Of a DNA stretch of 64,000 bases, positions 22,770 through 35,370 are shown piece by piece. This stretch comes from Bisporella sp. PMI_857 (taxonomy: Eukaryota; Ascomycota; Leotiomycetes; Helotiales; Helotiaceae): positions 434,001 to 498,000 of the forward strand of contig JAJSPD010000026.1 of NCBI GenBank assembly GCA_021307315.1. The letters are read 5' to 3'. Numbering within the stretch: position 1 is the stretch's first letter; each line of letters begins with the position of its first letter. The position numbers and the translations under genes were made by a program. Below the pieces are notes generated by a model. That model had not been told where the DNA came from. It made no database searches and saw only the letters and a program-made list of their open reading frames with translations.

Positions 22770-23989
22770 ATGAGTACAGCAAATCCAGCACAGCTGGAGA
22801 TGCTGGCAGAGAAGAAGGGCATGGGCAGGTTTTTATCCAAAATAAAGACTCTCCTGAAAAGGAAAAGCACCAAAGGGCCTGCGAACGCTTCACAGGCACC
22901 AGTTATCGCAACCGCTTCTCCTCCCATAGCTCCAAGGTAAGAATTCCACATTATTATCTATGATGAGTGCTAATACAAGCGCAGTGAGCTAGCACCAGCT
23001 GACCCCCTACCTAACACTGAAGCCCCCGCCCAGCATGTCGAACCGGTTGAGCCTGCTGAGCCGACGACCACATACGCCCATGGTCCTCAAACTGTCAAAA
23101 TATGGCGTTCCCAAATCGATGCTGAGCGAGCAAAACGGCTCGGAGATCGTTTCAGAATAGCTGCGGAGTTAGAAGAGTGGAGGAAGTCACGGCCAGACAA
23201 GGAGATCACTCGGGTAGAAAAGCCAATTCGAATGCGTATTCATCGAAATTGCCATCTTTGTAACACAATATTTGGAAGGAGTAGGACTTGTACTTGCGGT
23301 CACAACAGGTGCAAGCTCTGTCCAAGATACCCTCTGAAAAAGGACAAGTCAGCACCCATGGAGGGCGCGGGTGCCTTAGCAGCCAGCGGATACATTGAAG
23401 TGGACAATTTTGCAAGCATGACAGACAACCATGTCCTGACGATACCAAGCAGAACTGGAGGTCAGGTACTGGTAAGAAAGAAACCTGTACAGAGGGTAAG
23501 ACGGACGTGCCATGAATGCTCGACCCTATTCAAATCTGGTGTCAAAATATGCACGCTTTGCAATCATCGTCGATGTGCGGATTGCCCTCGTGATCCTGCC
23601 AAAAAGAAGTATTATCCTGACGGGTATCCTGGGGATGCACCCTCAGCTACTTCCATCGCGCCTATCAAATACAACTGTCACAAGTGCAATAAGACATTCC
23701 CACCTGTCCCGCACCCTAGGAGCCCCGAAGGCATTGCCCTAGGCGACACTATCGAACCACTGGAATGTAGTCGATGTTCTCACGAGAGATGTAAGTACTC
23801 ATGTATTCAGATCACGTCATGTGATGTAGGGTGTGTCTTGGCTCATCAGCCTGACTGACTTATTCAGGTACACAATGCCTCCGCGCCCCACCACGAAAGG
23901 TAGAGCCAGCACCTGACCCTGAGGTTGTAAGGAGCCTCGAAGCGAAACTTGCGGAGTTGCGACTTCGTCACTCACCCATGGATGTATGA
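22770..23989 (+). CDS. Conserved fungal protein with three Cys-rich zinc-binding repeats
   Basis: Function unknown. Exons are 22770-22936, 22985-23790 and 23868-23989, giving 364 residues; introns are 48 and 77 nt and phase-consistent. Residues 1-55 are basic and Ala/Lys-rich, followed by a Pro/Glu-rich linker. Three related modules follow, each starting CH.C or CHLC and ending with a C..C.H.RC..C signature: CHLCNTIF ... CGHNRCKLCPR, CHECSTLF ... CTLCNHRRCADCPRDP, and CHKCNKTF ... CSRCSHERCTQCLRAPP. The last is split by intron 2 within the codon for the RC cysteine. This spacing suggests rubredoxin-like or treble-clef knuckles. A C-terminal Glu/Leu/Arg-rich helix (SLEAKLAELRLRH) may be a coiled coil. 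A protein- or RNA-binding role is possible, but nothing in the sequence decides it. Confidence 0.8.
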
Positions 23990-25576
23990 CAAGGTTTTAT
24001 ACGTCATCACCAACTATAGCAGTTGGCATTATTGGAGGAGGAAACGGATAACATCACGTAAGACCAGATAACATGTGGCCAATAATGATGATGAACAAGA
24101 AGAAATACGACATTAGGCCCCAGAAAGCAAAATTCATGGGACATGTGGCGACAATGGGCGAAGGATTTTCGCATTTTGGATTGATGAGAGGCGTACACGA
24201 GCAAGCGGGCGAATTTTTCAAGTTTATTGCAAGCTTATTGCATATTCATTATTTATAGGAAGGGCATATTGATACCATTTTCACTTATTGTTGGCCTGGC
24301 TAAATCTTTGTTGATGATGGAATTATGGCCGATGATGGTGCTAGTAGTATCGGGGATTGAGTTTTATATGTATATGGGCGGTGCGTTGTGATGGGATGGG
24401 ATATAGATGTGGCATGTATCTAACTAGAAAGGTATTGGAAAGGGAGGAAAAGGAAACAAATATGATGACTCCACTGCTCTATCGTTCTTATTGTGCTTCT
24501 GTGCATTCATTTTAGATGTAGACTTCAGTGGCCTTCTGGCAGTCCGAAGCCAAGCCCGCGACCATACAGGCGATGTTCCGAGGCAGTATCTACGAGATTA
24601 TAATGAAGGAATAGTTATTGCAAGCCACTGCGGTGATATGTTTCGTTCAAGTTATCTACTAAAAACAGCATCTACATAACAGCCGCAAGAAGAACTCTAT
24701 AATACCATCCCAACCCAGCTAGTGACTCTATGCCACAAATCCGAGTTGACGCCTATTATCATCCTAATGTCATACTCCCATACCATGCTATCATACCTGA
24801 ACCACGGCACTATGATGCGCAGCCAGAAGGTAGGAGCAATATATCGTCGGAACACAAATCAATCCTCACTCATCGACTCAAATATCAGAGCCGGAAAACA
24901 ACATGTCCCCCCATCCGTTGTTCTTCCACAAAGACGCGAATGCTACCACCCCTGTCGGCGGACATCTATCGGCGTAAGGAAAAGAGCCGCCGTGGGAGAT
25001 GGTATCTCAAGCAAGATCTATTTCACCATTTCGAGAGTAGAAAAAGACCTTCTCTGAGGCGCTCAAAGGTGCAACCTTTGATATATAGGTCGCAGTCCGA
25101 TCTTGACAAGACATTTGACCAAAGACCTCATGCATCAAGAAAGCTATGTACACCTGATCATGATGCTCTTCCAGCAAGGTCATATTTTGACAATTCCAAT
25201 ATTGCATCTGTACAGGAACACAAATCAAGGGCACGAGCTTTGCAACTGAAGTCTCGAAAACCTTTCAATCATCCCTACAAGACATAAGCTCAAGGTCTCA
25301 ACCCACTCAAAATATTCACAATGGCAAACTAATTCCTTCAAACGTACTGAGCCGCAGAACGGCCTCATAATCTCCACGTTCACAGATATCACCAGGATGT
25401 CTACGATATTATAATGCAACCAGAAATATGCCCAATTCCACAAGAACAACTTGTTGCTAAAGTGATAGGTATGCATGCTGGCCTCCGAATGGTCGAAGCC
25501 AAATTTATAGAGGTCGAAAACAGACAAGCTACGTTTGCTTAAGCTAATGTTGCTCAATCAAACTCAATAATAAGCA
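23990..25576. other. intergenic region with one orphan ORF
   Basis: A plus-strand ORF at 24730-25287 would encode 185 residues, very basic and without domain motifs. A second frame overlaps it. I do not call it a gene. Nothing else seen. Confidence 0.4.
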
Positions 25577-26379
25577 ATGCCAATCTATGATCGCTTTGCA
25601 TCGAACACTACTTCATGGGCATCACTACTTCCTCTTAGCTTCTCAGCATCCTCCTGCGAGTCCAGCACTCCATCGCCTAGCTTCGAAATATGCAATGTCA
25701 GACGAATGTGGCGGCATGATATAATTTCCTTCCTAGAGCTTCTCAAAGATCGTCTCCCGACCTCACTAGATGACTTGCACTGCAAACTGAACTTTATAGA
25801 GCTCGCATATACAATGATCATCCTCCTTCATGAGGTTAGTCCGGCCTTTGAAGATACATGGATTAATGTTGTGCGGACTTCAATCGCCATCTAAGGGCAA
25901 TCAGAGGCAATAATGGGGATTCAAGAGTCTGGACTAGTATTGTGAGAAAGTGGTGTTCAGATGTGTTGGACAAGCTTCCAGCGGTACTATCTTATGTGCC
26001 CAAAGCGTATTCCAAATCCTCGTCATTTTTCCGGAAAGCGATTCGAATTACTTTTAACAGCAAAGGATGTCTCGCTCGACCCGATCCTGGCTCAGAGAAG
26101 GACGTTTGTTCAGAGGACTTTGCCATTCAGCATAAACTTGAGACAAGGCGGAATGATGAAGACAAAATATTATTCAAGTTAACCAATAAGCAAGATGCTC
26201 AATTGATTGGTCGTACACTAGTAAGCCGCGGCCTTACTTCCGGTCTGAATTCTCCAGAGTGCTGGCTTTATGTTCTGAAAAATGAATTCCCCCCATTAAT
26301 TTTGGAAGAGCGATTTATCAAGTTATTAAAGAATAAGCAACTCTTGGTGAGATGTGTGAAATGGTTTGGTCACTTCTAA
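25577..26379 (+). pseudogene. Possible decayed gene with an Est1/TPR-like segment
   Basis: The first frame (25577-25894) carries WRHDIISFLELLKDRLP, then AYTMIILLHEVSPAFEDTWI. This resembles the widespread ascomycete family often labelled Est1-type or TPR-like, where the pattern is FLELLRxRLP ... AYSMMALLYETVPxFEDTWIE. After a stop the homology seems to continue in a second frame (about 25895-25965) as AIRGN...DSRVWTSIVRKW, matching the next conserved patch, and that frame stays open to 26379. The frame change argues for a broken gene, although an unrecognised intron is not excluded. The downstream part is not recognised. Family match is from memory and moderate. Confidence 0.4.
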
Positions 26380-27512
26380 TTCTCAAGTATATTGGTTCTC
26401 CGGGGAACCAGATCTGTTGCACAGCTGAAGGGCATGCTTTGAATGGCCTTATTGACATCTGATCTGACGATGGCTTAACGTCACTGGGATGCGCTGAAAG
26501 GAATGGATTCAAGATCGATCGGCGGCGAACCACAACGGTGGTGGTATAGCAAGTAGATAAATCGCTCGTCGAGACTGTGGGCGGAGCACGTGTGTCTATA
26601 AAGAAGGGGCCTATGGGGCGAGTTCAAAGTGAACTTTCATGTTCTACCTTATCTCTCCTATGACGCCAACTTCTGCGAGGAGTTCCTTAAACAGACAGAC
26701 AGCTTCAGCAATCTCATCGACGCCTATCATGTTCTCAAGGATGTTAATGCAGAGTTTCAAAGGCTCAATCATGGTCTAAACACATTGGCTAACTTTGGTC
26801 CTATCAACGCGTATGTTAATAGAACATAGAACAAAGGGTGCAATCATTATATTTGTCTATTTTAAAAATCCTAATGCAGTGAGCAATTCTTTTTAACAAA
26901 AGGTCAACAAGAAAGCATGAAGGAAAGTACATTCTTCACAGAAGTTAGTTCCACGAACAGCACAGGAAGACTCCCTCTCTTCACTCCAGATGTACAGTAT
27001 TAGCACAAGATATTGCATTTTTCGTATTAAAAGATAAAGCGAGCTGTAAAAGAAGTATTTGAAGGGTTGACAATTTGTTGGATATCCACCATGGCATCGG
27101 TCGGCATCAATTCCATGTGGATGTTACAAACTGGCCCGGTGCAAGTGTCCAGGAGCAATATGGCTCCCAGGACGTTGGATCTTGGGAAGAAAACGCACTC
27201 CGGGACCAAAACTTCAAAGCAAAAACACCCCCCCCCCCCCCAATTTTTTTTTAAAAAAAAAACCAAAAACTCCTAGTTACATTTATTATCAAAGTATTAT
27301 ATAATACGAACTTTCGACTATTTAGCTATGCGTAATGTCGCTATGCTCAAATAGCTGTCAAGGAGCCGGATTCTGCCATAGGTCACCAGGTCGGCTGATT
27401 AGGTGGTGTCAGCGAGCTTGTGTCATTTCCTTGATATCTTGTCCATGATGAAGCGGATTGAAAGAAACAAGATGCACTAGGATGCGGTGGCAATAGTAGT
27501 CAGCGGTATGGC
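26380..27512. other. intergenic spacer with homopolymer block
   Basis: No gene recognised; the ORF at 26629-26829 (66 codons) has no motif. A striking C14-AA-T9-A10 block lies at 27228-27262. Confidence 0.45.
27228..27262. repeat. compound homopolymer tract C14-A2-T9-A10
   Basis: Direct reading shows 14 C, 2 A, 9 T and 10 A in a row. It is either a slippage-prone locus or an assembly or sequencing error. Confidence 0.8.
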
Positions 27513-28442
27513 CTAATCAGTTTCATGGCCCATGGGAGGTGGAGATAGTGTCGATGTAGTTGTGATGACAGGACCAGGCCTTTCTGATGACTGTTGCTTT
27601 GGCTGGTTCCGCGTACTCCAGCAGGTTTTAACCTTCTTCATCTCAACCCTATCCTTACACCTCACAAGTAGCTTCGAGTCCCGTTTACGTCTTGCTCTAG
27701 AATAGCACAAACTCGCCGCCCTAGAAATGAATAGGAATGTAGCAACGAACACGACGCGTGCCACCGCCACTTCGACTGACACGCCATATAAGGTACTAAA
27801 GAGAAACGTAAAGTACACCGTCATGAGCACCTGCAAGAACCCGGGCAGCAGGTCTGCGAAATTGTCCACCCAGTGCTGTCTGTAATAGACCACAAGATGT
27901 CTATTCCCGGCAGAGAGGACTTTCATGGGGTGAGTGCAACGTAGGAAACTATACCATATGAGGCCGACGATCGGGATAGGGCAGAAAAGTGCCACATGCC
28001 ACACTGTCCCAGCTTTGCCATTGCAAGCCCAGAGTAGCCGTTCTTCAGATTTGAATATGTGGTTAAGTACCGTAAGTATCGCTACGAGGGCGAGCTGGAA
28101 GGATGCAAAGACGCCGCTGTATAAGAGTCTGTTGTGAAAAGGCCGGTCGCTCGTATCCCATATGTAGTCGTCCTTGCAATACTCAGCCGCTTGGACGGCC
28201 CTGGCATGGGACACCTGGATCACTGGTAAGCCGAACGTGTAGCCTGCCGTTATGATGGCTATGATATCATCGCCAGTGAGAACAAGCTCATGAACGTTAA
28301 CGATAGGGAGCCTCGGGACTGAGACTAAGAGGGGAATAAGCGATTGGATCGCTGTGCCCGTCGCGAAGGCCAGTTTTCCGGTTTCTGTTACTCCCTGGAG
28401 AAATTCGTCGTTCACCCGGTCACAATGCTTAAAGATCGCCAT
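27513..28442 (-). CDS. Hypothetical multi-pass membrane protein
   Basis: A single open frame of 309 residues with five or six hydrophobic segments, roughly: IIAIITAGYTFGLPVIQV (about 60-80), LLYSGVFASFQLALVAILTV (about 106-128), VALFCPIPIVGLIWYSFL (about 148-168), LLPGFLQVLMTVYFTFLFS (about 197-218) and ARVVFVATFLFISRAASL (about 225-245). The C-terminal ~65 residues are basic and then Ser/Thr/Pro-rich, probably cytosolic. I do not recognise the family. The start at 28442 leaves about 45 residues before the first clear membrane segment; an upstream exon is possible because an ORF at 28566-28850 is on the same strand, but I see no convincing splice link. Neighbours give no functional hint. Confidence 0.6.
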   Translation of the reverse strand: MAIFKHCDRVNDEFLQGVTETGKLAFATGTAIQSLIPLLVSVPRLPIVNVHELVLTGDDIIAIITAGYTFGLPVIQVSHARAVQAAEYCKDDYIWDTSDRPFHNRLLYSGVFASFQLALVAILTVLNHIFKSEERLLWACNGKAGTVWHVALFCPIPIVGLIWYSFLRCTHPMKVLSAGNRHLVVYYRQHWVDNFADLLPGFLQVLMTVYFTFLFSTLYGVSVEVAVARVVFVATFLFISRAASLCYSRARRKRDSKLLVRCKDRVEMKKVKTCWSTRNQPKQQSSERPGPVITTTSTLSPPPMGHETD

Positions 28443-30335
28443 CGTCGGTCCAGCTCTTAGATATGGGAGTCAAAACGAGCTGACCAGAAGATAAACATAG
28501 GTCGCAGGACACAGTATAAGGGTGTGCACAAAGCGGAATTTCGCGAGATATGAATATATAGTAAACTAGGACAGAATATTAATACCCGTCGATACGTTTG
28601 GCGCAATTATAATCAGGTTTCTAAACTGCAAGGCAAAGCCTGAAGAGAATAGGGGTTCGTAGAATTCTGCCTGTTCTTCAGCCTGGGCACCAATGCTCGA
28701 TTGTCTCAAAAATGCATTCTCTAAACCACTTGACTCACCAAGGCTTTGGACAGTGAGCAAATAGGAATCTCCTCCCCGCTGTACAATTGGTGGTATCAAA
28801 AAAGGCGTAGGATACTGTGGCATACTATTGTTTACCTTGTTTCCACCCAATTACCTGTATTGCTGTAATCTACATGGGTTTCCAAAAGGAGCATTTTCAC
28901 TCGAATAATGGCCTTTGCTTTGCAAATCAAGATTTCTTGAATTCTTCAAGGTTTCGAATCACACGGGGACCATGAGTGACTGTGTTACACCACGAATTGC
29001 TGTGTTGGTTCGGCAACACTTGCGACTACTTAACTGTCAGGTCATTTTTTGTTCATCCCGTGCTGGCGTGGCTTCTACCAATTATAAACAGCGGCTCGCT
29101 CGATTGAGAAGAAAAAAGAAGCCGCGTTGCTTTGGTATGCGCTGTTACTAGTACACTTTGGAACGCCCCGCATTCTCAGCCACGAACTATTGAGATCGGG
29201 GAGACACTTTACTCGAGCCGTATTGAGACAGCTGCAAACAATTTTGTAAATACCATTCAGCTCGGGTTGTGGCTCACCGGTGACTATTTTCTCATATGCC
29301 ACACCTCCAAGCCCCCTCGAGTAAAGAAGCTGAGTGGTACGCGATCGATAGGTGGTTAAGCTGTACCACGAGACGAATTTGGATACGCTGCAGCGCGCCT
29401 GCGGTATATTCCGTATAGGGAGAAATAAATGCTCATGAGCACAGGCCAGAACTTTAACTAGAAAGATCAAAATATCTCAGGTCTGGAACTGGTGATTGTC
29501 TGTACTCTTGGCAACAACGGCCACCGTCACCTTACCTGCTGTTCAGAGTTACCACATATGAAGCTATGATTGATATGTACTTTTCTTGGAAATAGGTCGT
29601 CTCGGAAGCGAGAGCTGTTGACTCCTTGGAGTACTCAAGATAGTGAATCATATCTCTAACAATGTTTATATATCGTCCCGGCGCAACTAGATCCACTCCA
29701 GAGCCGGAAGTGTACCTGCCTGAGAATGACGTTCGAACGACGCCATTATACGCGGGCAGACTGAGCACTCGGAGGGTAGTAGTATGACGCCTTAGAGCAG
29801 GGGTCAAATCTCAGGTTCCCAAGGCAGACTTTGATGTGGGGTTTTGTGGAGAAGGCGGCAGCAGCCAAGCTAGACTGCTTACATAAATCGTCGTTTCATG
29901 TTCACCACAGTGCATACAAGGCTTCCTTACTTTATCCTCTTATATAATAGCTTTTGGCCTGTATGCCTGAGGTAAGCCAAGTAGGGCTAGGCACTGAACA
30001 GCCAAATAGGAATACATCAACAATCATGTGGAGTAAGTGCCAAGTTTATGTCAAGGTAACCAAGTAACTTATTCTTTAGGCTTTTCAAATCCATCGTTCA
30101 AATCTACAACTGTTTTATGGAGGAATCGAAATAGGAGGGTTGCTTTATCATTTCAACGGCTCTGATGATTTTTTGGAGGTCTCTGGCGCGGACTACATTT
30201 TAATTTCACTGGGGCTACATAAATAATACCTTGTCTAGCGACACATCTCACCGCCCCAGGTTGTCTTCTTGCTAGACTCTAATCTTTCATCTAGTAACGA
30301 ATCTCCTCCATCTTTGTATAAGTCGCACTTATCTC
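28443..30335. other. gene-poor spacer
   Basis: Several ORFs of 75-131 codons on both strands (28566-28850, 29075-29470, 29532-29807) lack motifs. Nothing else supportable. Confidence 0.4.
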
Positions 30336-31175
30336 TTAAATGAGGAAAATCATATAAAACATGGTCCAGACTCCTCCTAGGTAAGTCCATATGACCCAGA
30401 ATTCAGTCCTAGAACCAAATACGGTCGTACTTGCGGTATTGTTCATCTGACTCGGAAAGATACTGGGTGTAAAGAAAGTAGCTGTTGGCGACACGTTTGT
30501 ACTGGAAGGAATACTAGTAGTCGCAACAGCGACTGGCGTTGTTCCATTGGTCTTGCTAGCAGCCGTTGGAACTGTTGGCCGTGGGGATGGTGACAGGCCT
30601 GTAGTCGGTTTGCCAAACGAGGACGCCGTCGCTGATGGCGCGGCTGTCAACTTTGCCAGTTCGCTGATACAGGATGCAGACGAGGCGGACAATGAAGTAT
30701 ACATCATGTCATAGGAGGTGCATTCACTAGTGTAGCAACTAAAGATTCGAGGTATTTAACGTCAGCATTTTGGCCGAAAAGCTCGGTGAGTGTTCTGTGT
30801 AGCCCTGGAATAAAATATCCGGTTGTAACACTTACTCAAACCACGTGGAGTACCATGAGCAGCTGCATTCGATCTGTGAGGACTTGTCTGTGATGGTTGT
30901 ACACCCTTTCTTACCCAAGAGGCTAACCGATACTGTTGTGATGCAGGAAAGAAAAGAGCTGTAAAGATCGCTGTTAGCAGATGCCAAGTGTACCTATGCT
31001 TTAAAAGTACGAACTCGACTGATTCTATTTCAGTGTGGCAATCACCAAAGGTATAACGGCGAAAGAGGTCGTTGCTTCCATGGATGACTGCTGTAGTGAT
31101 AGCTCGATCGGGCCCTGCGTGTGCAGCTTGAAGCAGAACTACCAAGCCTAAAATGTAATTGATTATGTACAACAT
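30336..31175 (-). CDS. Putative secreted or GPI-anchored Ser/Thr-rich small protein
   Basis: Model (minus): 31175-30994, 30958-30836 and 30738-30336, giving 235 residues. It starts with a signal peptide (MLYIINYILGLVVLLQAAHA). A Cys-containing segment follows (FGDCHTE; CTTITDKSSQIECSCSWYSTWF; CYTSECTSY), then a long Ser/Thr/Ala/Pro-rich stalk, then a hydrophobic C-terminal tail (FWVIWTYLGGVWTMFYMIFLI) that could be a GPI signal or membrane anchor. Intron 2 (97 nt, branch TGCTGAC) is convincing. Intron 1 in this model is only 35 nt, which is below the usual fungal minimum, though it has GT/AG ends and a CTAAC. Either it is unusually short or the first exon is wrong. Family not recognised. Shares a 528-nt divergent spacer with the next gene. 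Confidence 0.5.
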
Positions 31176-31703
31176 TGGGTATATACTACTCGACTAGAAC
31201 TATCCTTGAAGTCAGCCCTGGGAAAAGGGTACATGTAGGCTCTTATACCAAACGATGGATTGTCAAAGGAGCCTTGCCGGTCCGGGTCATGGATGGTTAT
31301 TGGTGTGATCAAGGTTATAGATCCAAGGAAGCAGCTGTACGCCATGGCGTTTAAGACAGTGCGTAGGCTGTTTTTGTAAGAAGGTTAAGTTTGTGGCGCT
31401 GATATTTTCAAGGACCACTTATATTTTCAAGATAAAGCCTATTTAGCGTCCGCTGAAGGAGTAACACGAATAAGCGGTGTGGTATTAGGAACAATGTTTC
31501 ACCTCTTTCTGAAACATTTGGCCTGACCCGCTGCACAATGCATCTGCATGTACGACGGCTCAAACATTAGTACTAGATGAACACCTTGTCGTCCTGAAGA
31601 AATCTTTGCCAATTTTGTTATATTAATTTCTTTTGTTCTTCGTCCCTCTACACTCGAGTCGTTTAGCTGAATCGTTGACCACCTGATTAGAGATACCTTT
31701 GCA
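31176..31703. promoter_or_regulatory. divergent promoter spacer
   Basis: Between the starts of the secreted protein (minus) and the membrane protein (plus). No ORF of note and no specific site is claimed. Confidence 0.4.
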
Positions 31704-33851
31704 ATGCCTGGAACTAACGCTTACATCGGTGTGTGGATGAACTACGATAGTGATGGGGTTGGTAGGGCAACACTAACACTTCCGGTTAATTGGGCCAGCT
31801 ATCTGATATCCGGGCTCGCGCTTCTTGTCTCAATAGCAGGAAGTAGCTGCTGGGCTATTGCAGCATATGTAATGCATCAAAAACTGGTCCGTCCTACTTT
31901 TGATCCGTTGCATCTACAGCTCCAGGTCTTGCTACGAAATACCGAATCCGCTTTAGTGGCCATGAAAGAACTGGCGATGATCCAACACGCATGGCCTAGA
32001 CATGAAAACTCTAAGCGCCCTGTCGTTCGAGTTCTGCCTATTGCACTGGTAGCTTTCGTTGTCGCATCATTCGCTGTGGCTAGTGTCTTTGTGGCAGCTA
32101 TTGCTAGCAGGTCTGAGCAGGACATTGTCACGTTGGTGAAGCCAGGCGCAGTGTGCGGGTGGGTCCTGCCACCAGACATCAGCTCGGGCAACGAGGCCAC
32201 AATTGCTGTGTTCGGGGGGGCGGCAAATTCAAGTCTGCGTGCTAGAGGATATGCCAAGGACTGGTATGCCAGAGACAACGGCTTCGGTACCCCCCCGTCG
32301 GTGTTCCCGATCAGGACATTGCCCTATACCGTAGGGACCGGACCATGTCCTTTTCCGGACGTAGGCAGATGTATTTCGAACGACAGCTCGTCACTAAACA
32401 GCGCTATTGTCCTCGATACGGGCCTTCTAGATTCACATGCTCACTTCGGAGTTAATTTGCCAAAAGAGAACAGGATTCGGTCTCGTATGGTCACCACTTG
32501 CGCTCCTCTCAATGTTTCGGAGTTTATCCATAAGGTAGTGGAAATAGACGAGGAGACGTACTATGATCTGTCTGTTGGGAGCTTCCAAAAGCCAACACGG
32601 AATATCACATTTCGAATGAATGCCCATTCTACTAAGGACTTTATTGGGTATCAAATCAGGTACGTTCAAAGACCTAATACCCGACAGCTAAAGCATGTGC
32701 TACACGATTTGAGATGAAAGGCGAGAGTATCCACTCACCTCACTTTGGGTAGGTCCGCCACGTATAATCCCGACGTACAAGAAGGGGGATCATCTTGGAT
32801 TCCGATCCCACCGTTCAAGAGGGCTGATGCCCTGGTCAGCATTTATGCAGTTGCCCAAAACTCCATCACATATCTTAGCCCTGTATACGATCCCCTCTTC
32901 ATTGCAAATGAAGACTACGTAATGAAATTAGGTAACACGACATACTACCGACCCAAAAATTTCTTTAATATAATAGGATGCATCGATCAGTATCAATTTT
33001 GTAATCCTAACAATATGGGATGCACGGCAGCTACAAGCTTGATGAAAGCTTATTCTCAAGGCAGAGATATTCTTGACCTCAATACTCCGCAGGTGGCTGT
33101 TCTAACTCGTACATCTTTGGCCTTTGCTGGTTGCTCATCATTTTCAAGCGGTTTTGGAAATCTCGGAGTCGGAGGTAGGAGACACAACATTTGCTACGAT
33201 TTCTGCTAGGGACCATATGATGACAATTACTAATTAGAAGCCGTTTCTGTAGGTCTGCAGGCCAACGAGATAACCTTCAATGACTTTATCTCACCACCCC
33301 TCCCACCAAATCAATGGGAAAAGGAAGTTCTACTCTGGTTTCAGACAGGACTGTCCTATGTACAACAGGAGATGTTTAGCTTTGTGGACCAGCCCAGGCC
33401 TAACACGACAGGACTTGATGTGCACTCCGTCGCAGACATGGACGCTGGCCCATTACGCGAAGCGATGTGGAATATGTGTGTGAACCAAAAGACATCATCG
33501 GCAGGGCAAGTGCAGAACTTCAATTTTGTAGGGCTTATGATTATCATTTGTCTTAGTGTGTTTATTATTACTTTAGCCTTGATTCTGGAGCCGTGTGTTC
33601 GGTTGTTTCGTATGTGGAGGGAAACTGAGTCGGGTAGACTCAGGCAACGGAGCTGGGAAATGGATTCGAAGTATGATCTAGTGCGGAAAGCGTTACAAGG
33701 ACAGGGTGTACGGCCGTGGAGGAAAGGAGGGAGGAAGAAGGATTCGGGGATTCCGGTGATCCATGGAGAGCAGATTCTCCAGTTGTCTATTCTCGACCAA
33801 GATGACCTCCTGCCATTGTATCAACAAAAAGAGATCGCCTGCACAACTTGA
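31704..33851 (+). CDS. Hypothetical large membrane protein with extracellular Cys-rich domain
   Basis: Exons are 31704-32659, 32753-33174 and 33238-33851, giving 663 residues; introns are 93 and 63 nt with matching phases. There are membrane segments at about residues 30-55 (SYLISGLALLVSIAGSSCW), about 110-132 (VLPIALVAFVVASFAVASVF) and near the C-terminus (about 555-577, NFVGLMIIICLSVFIITLAL). The ~420-residue loop between the last two carries many Asn-X-Ser/Thr sites and Cys residues, including a GCIDQYQFCNPNNMGCT patch, and is probably extracellular. The C-terminal tail (about 85 residues) is basic and cytosolic. The layout resembles a family of uncharacterised ascomycete membrane proteins, sometimes expanded in plant-associated species. 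No enzymatic motif is visible. Confidence 0.75.
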
Positions 33852-35370
33852 TTTGCTCTGACTTATATGTTTGTATTAGCTCGTTTTTGGGTCGCCAAAA
33901 CGTTGCCTGCGCTAACATATTTTGCACACTGGTCAGTTTAATAATAAATCACGCTGACCTAACTTTACTTCACCAAGAGCCCGAAAAGAAGCCGACAAGT
34001 GAGATACATTTCACATAAATAAAAAATAACAGATCCTAATATATAATCCTAAAAGGTTTAATACAAACTGCAAATCATACTACTAATGGCCGGTAGCATT
34101 CCATTTTGCTTCGTTTCTCGTCATTCTTAGTCTCTTCGTACAAGAGAACCCACTCCTAGACCAAACGGTAGCTGTATAAAATGGTGCCGTTAAGGGTCCT
34201 GGAGGAGCTATAGAACTTCCTCGATACTGCAGCGGATGTCAGCTTCGCCTTCTCGGCCTTGTTTGGCACTGGATTGCAGAAGCTTCTTCAAAGAGCAGTC
34301 TTTACGGGGACGTTAGGCATGGCGTCCCTCATTGACGTGTGGCAAGTATAGTCTCTCACAGACGAGAACGAATCGGCGGTGGGTCTGACATGCAAGGCTG
34401 AGAATTGGGATTCCTTCGAGCTCCTATATCACATGACTCTTGGTCCGAATTGCACGTGTTAGATTGGGCTGTCAGTACGTGACAAACTACCCCAAGACCC
34501 GCCCCAATTTAGTAATATCGCATAACTGTCATGTCGTCCAACGACCTACTTCCCTACGAACAAAGCTCCAATAAAGGCGTAGGGTTGGAACACCGTTCGG
34601 CTTATGCTGACCAGCTCAACAAATATGGCATTTTCTATTTACTACCAAAATCTTCCTTCGGAAATCGTCGACAGAAGATTCCGCGATGTTATTAACTGGT
34701 ATTCCTACATCATCTAATGCATGGAAAATCTGCATCCTACAGCCGACAAGACGGATGATATTCGAGGAGAGGTTATTCTGATAACGGCCTTAAGGTAGCC
34801 GTATCTATCCTTTCGTGTCTGGTCACATGGAAAATACAAAATCGATATGGCAAGAAACTCTATTCATTCATTCGTGTCAGATGCTTTATATATCAGGCAG
34901 TCAAATTGAGTTCTCTACTAGCAATTTAAAGGCCGGCTTTTAAAAAGAATTGCCAGAAATGTGAAGCCAATTTTCGGATATCACAGCTCTCAAAGCAACC
35001 TGAAAGTCTTTCGAGTACATAATTTATCCTATAGGTGGTTTGGTCTGATGGTGAAAATAAGACACGTGCGCGATAGACCATGTCATCGTGCATAAAGTCC
35101 CCTCGTTTTGTGTAATGGTGGCATACCATTCAAAGGGCCTGTGGGCAATTGCCAAATTTAGGTGTCTGGTATTCATGGAGGAGGAGGCGGGGTAACTACA
35201 TCTCCGCTGACTATGTTGGAAACAATCAATATGCTGATCCTCTGCAGCTTGATCTTTTTGAAATTCAATACTTGCCTTGCATATATCTACATCTCTCCTC
35301 CTCATTTTAATGCGGAGAATGTCTCACCATTTCAATTCCCAAACCAGAAGATCAACCTTTGTCCTGCGAA
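33852..35370. other. 1.5-kb spacer before the NRPS-like gene
   Basis: AT-rich at first. 34190-34790 has stop-interrupted frames that look faintly coding but match nothing I know. It holds the promoter of the NRPS-like gene. Confidence 0.4.

Noticed and set aside
24730..25287. 185-codon basic ORF
   Set aside because: No domain, no intron evidence, overlapping frame on the same strand, isolated location. Chance ORF not excluded.
34190..34790. Isocyanide synthase or other biosynthetic gene upstream of the NRPS-like gene
   Set aside because: Frames are broken and no isocyanide synthase motif could be recognised.
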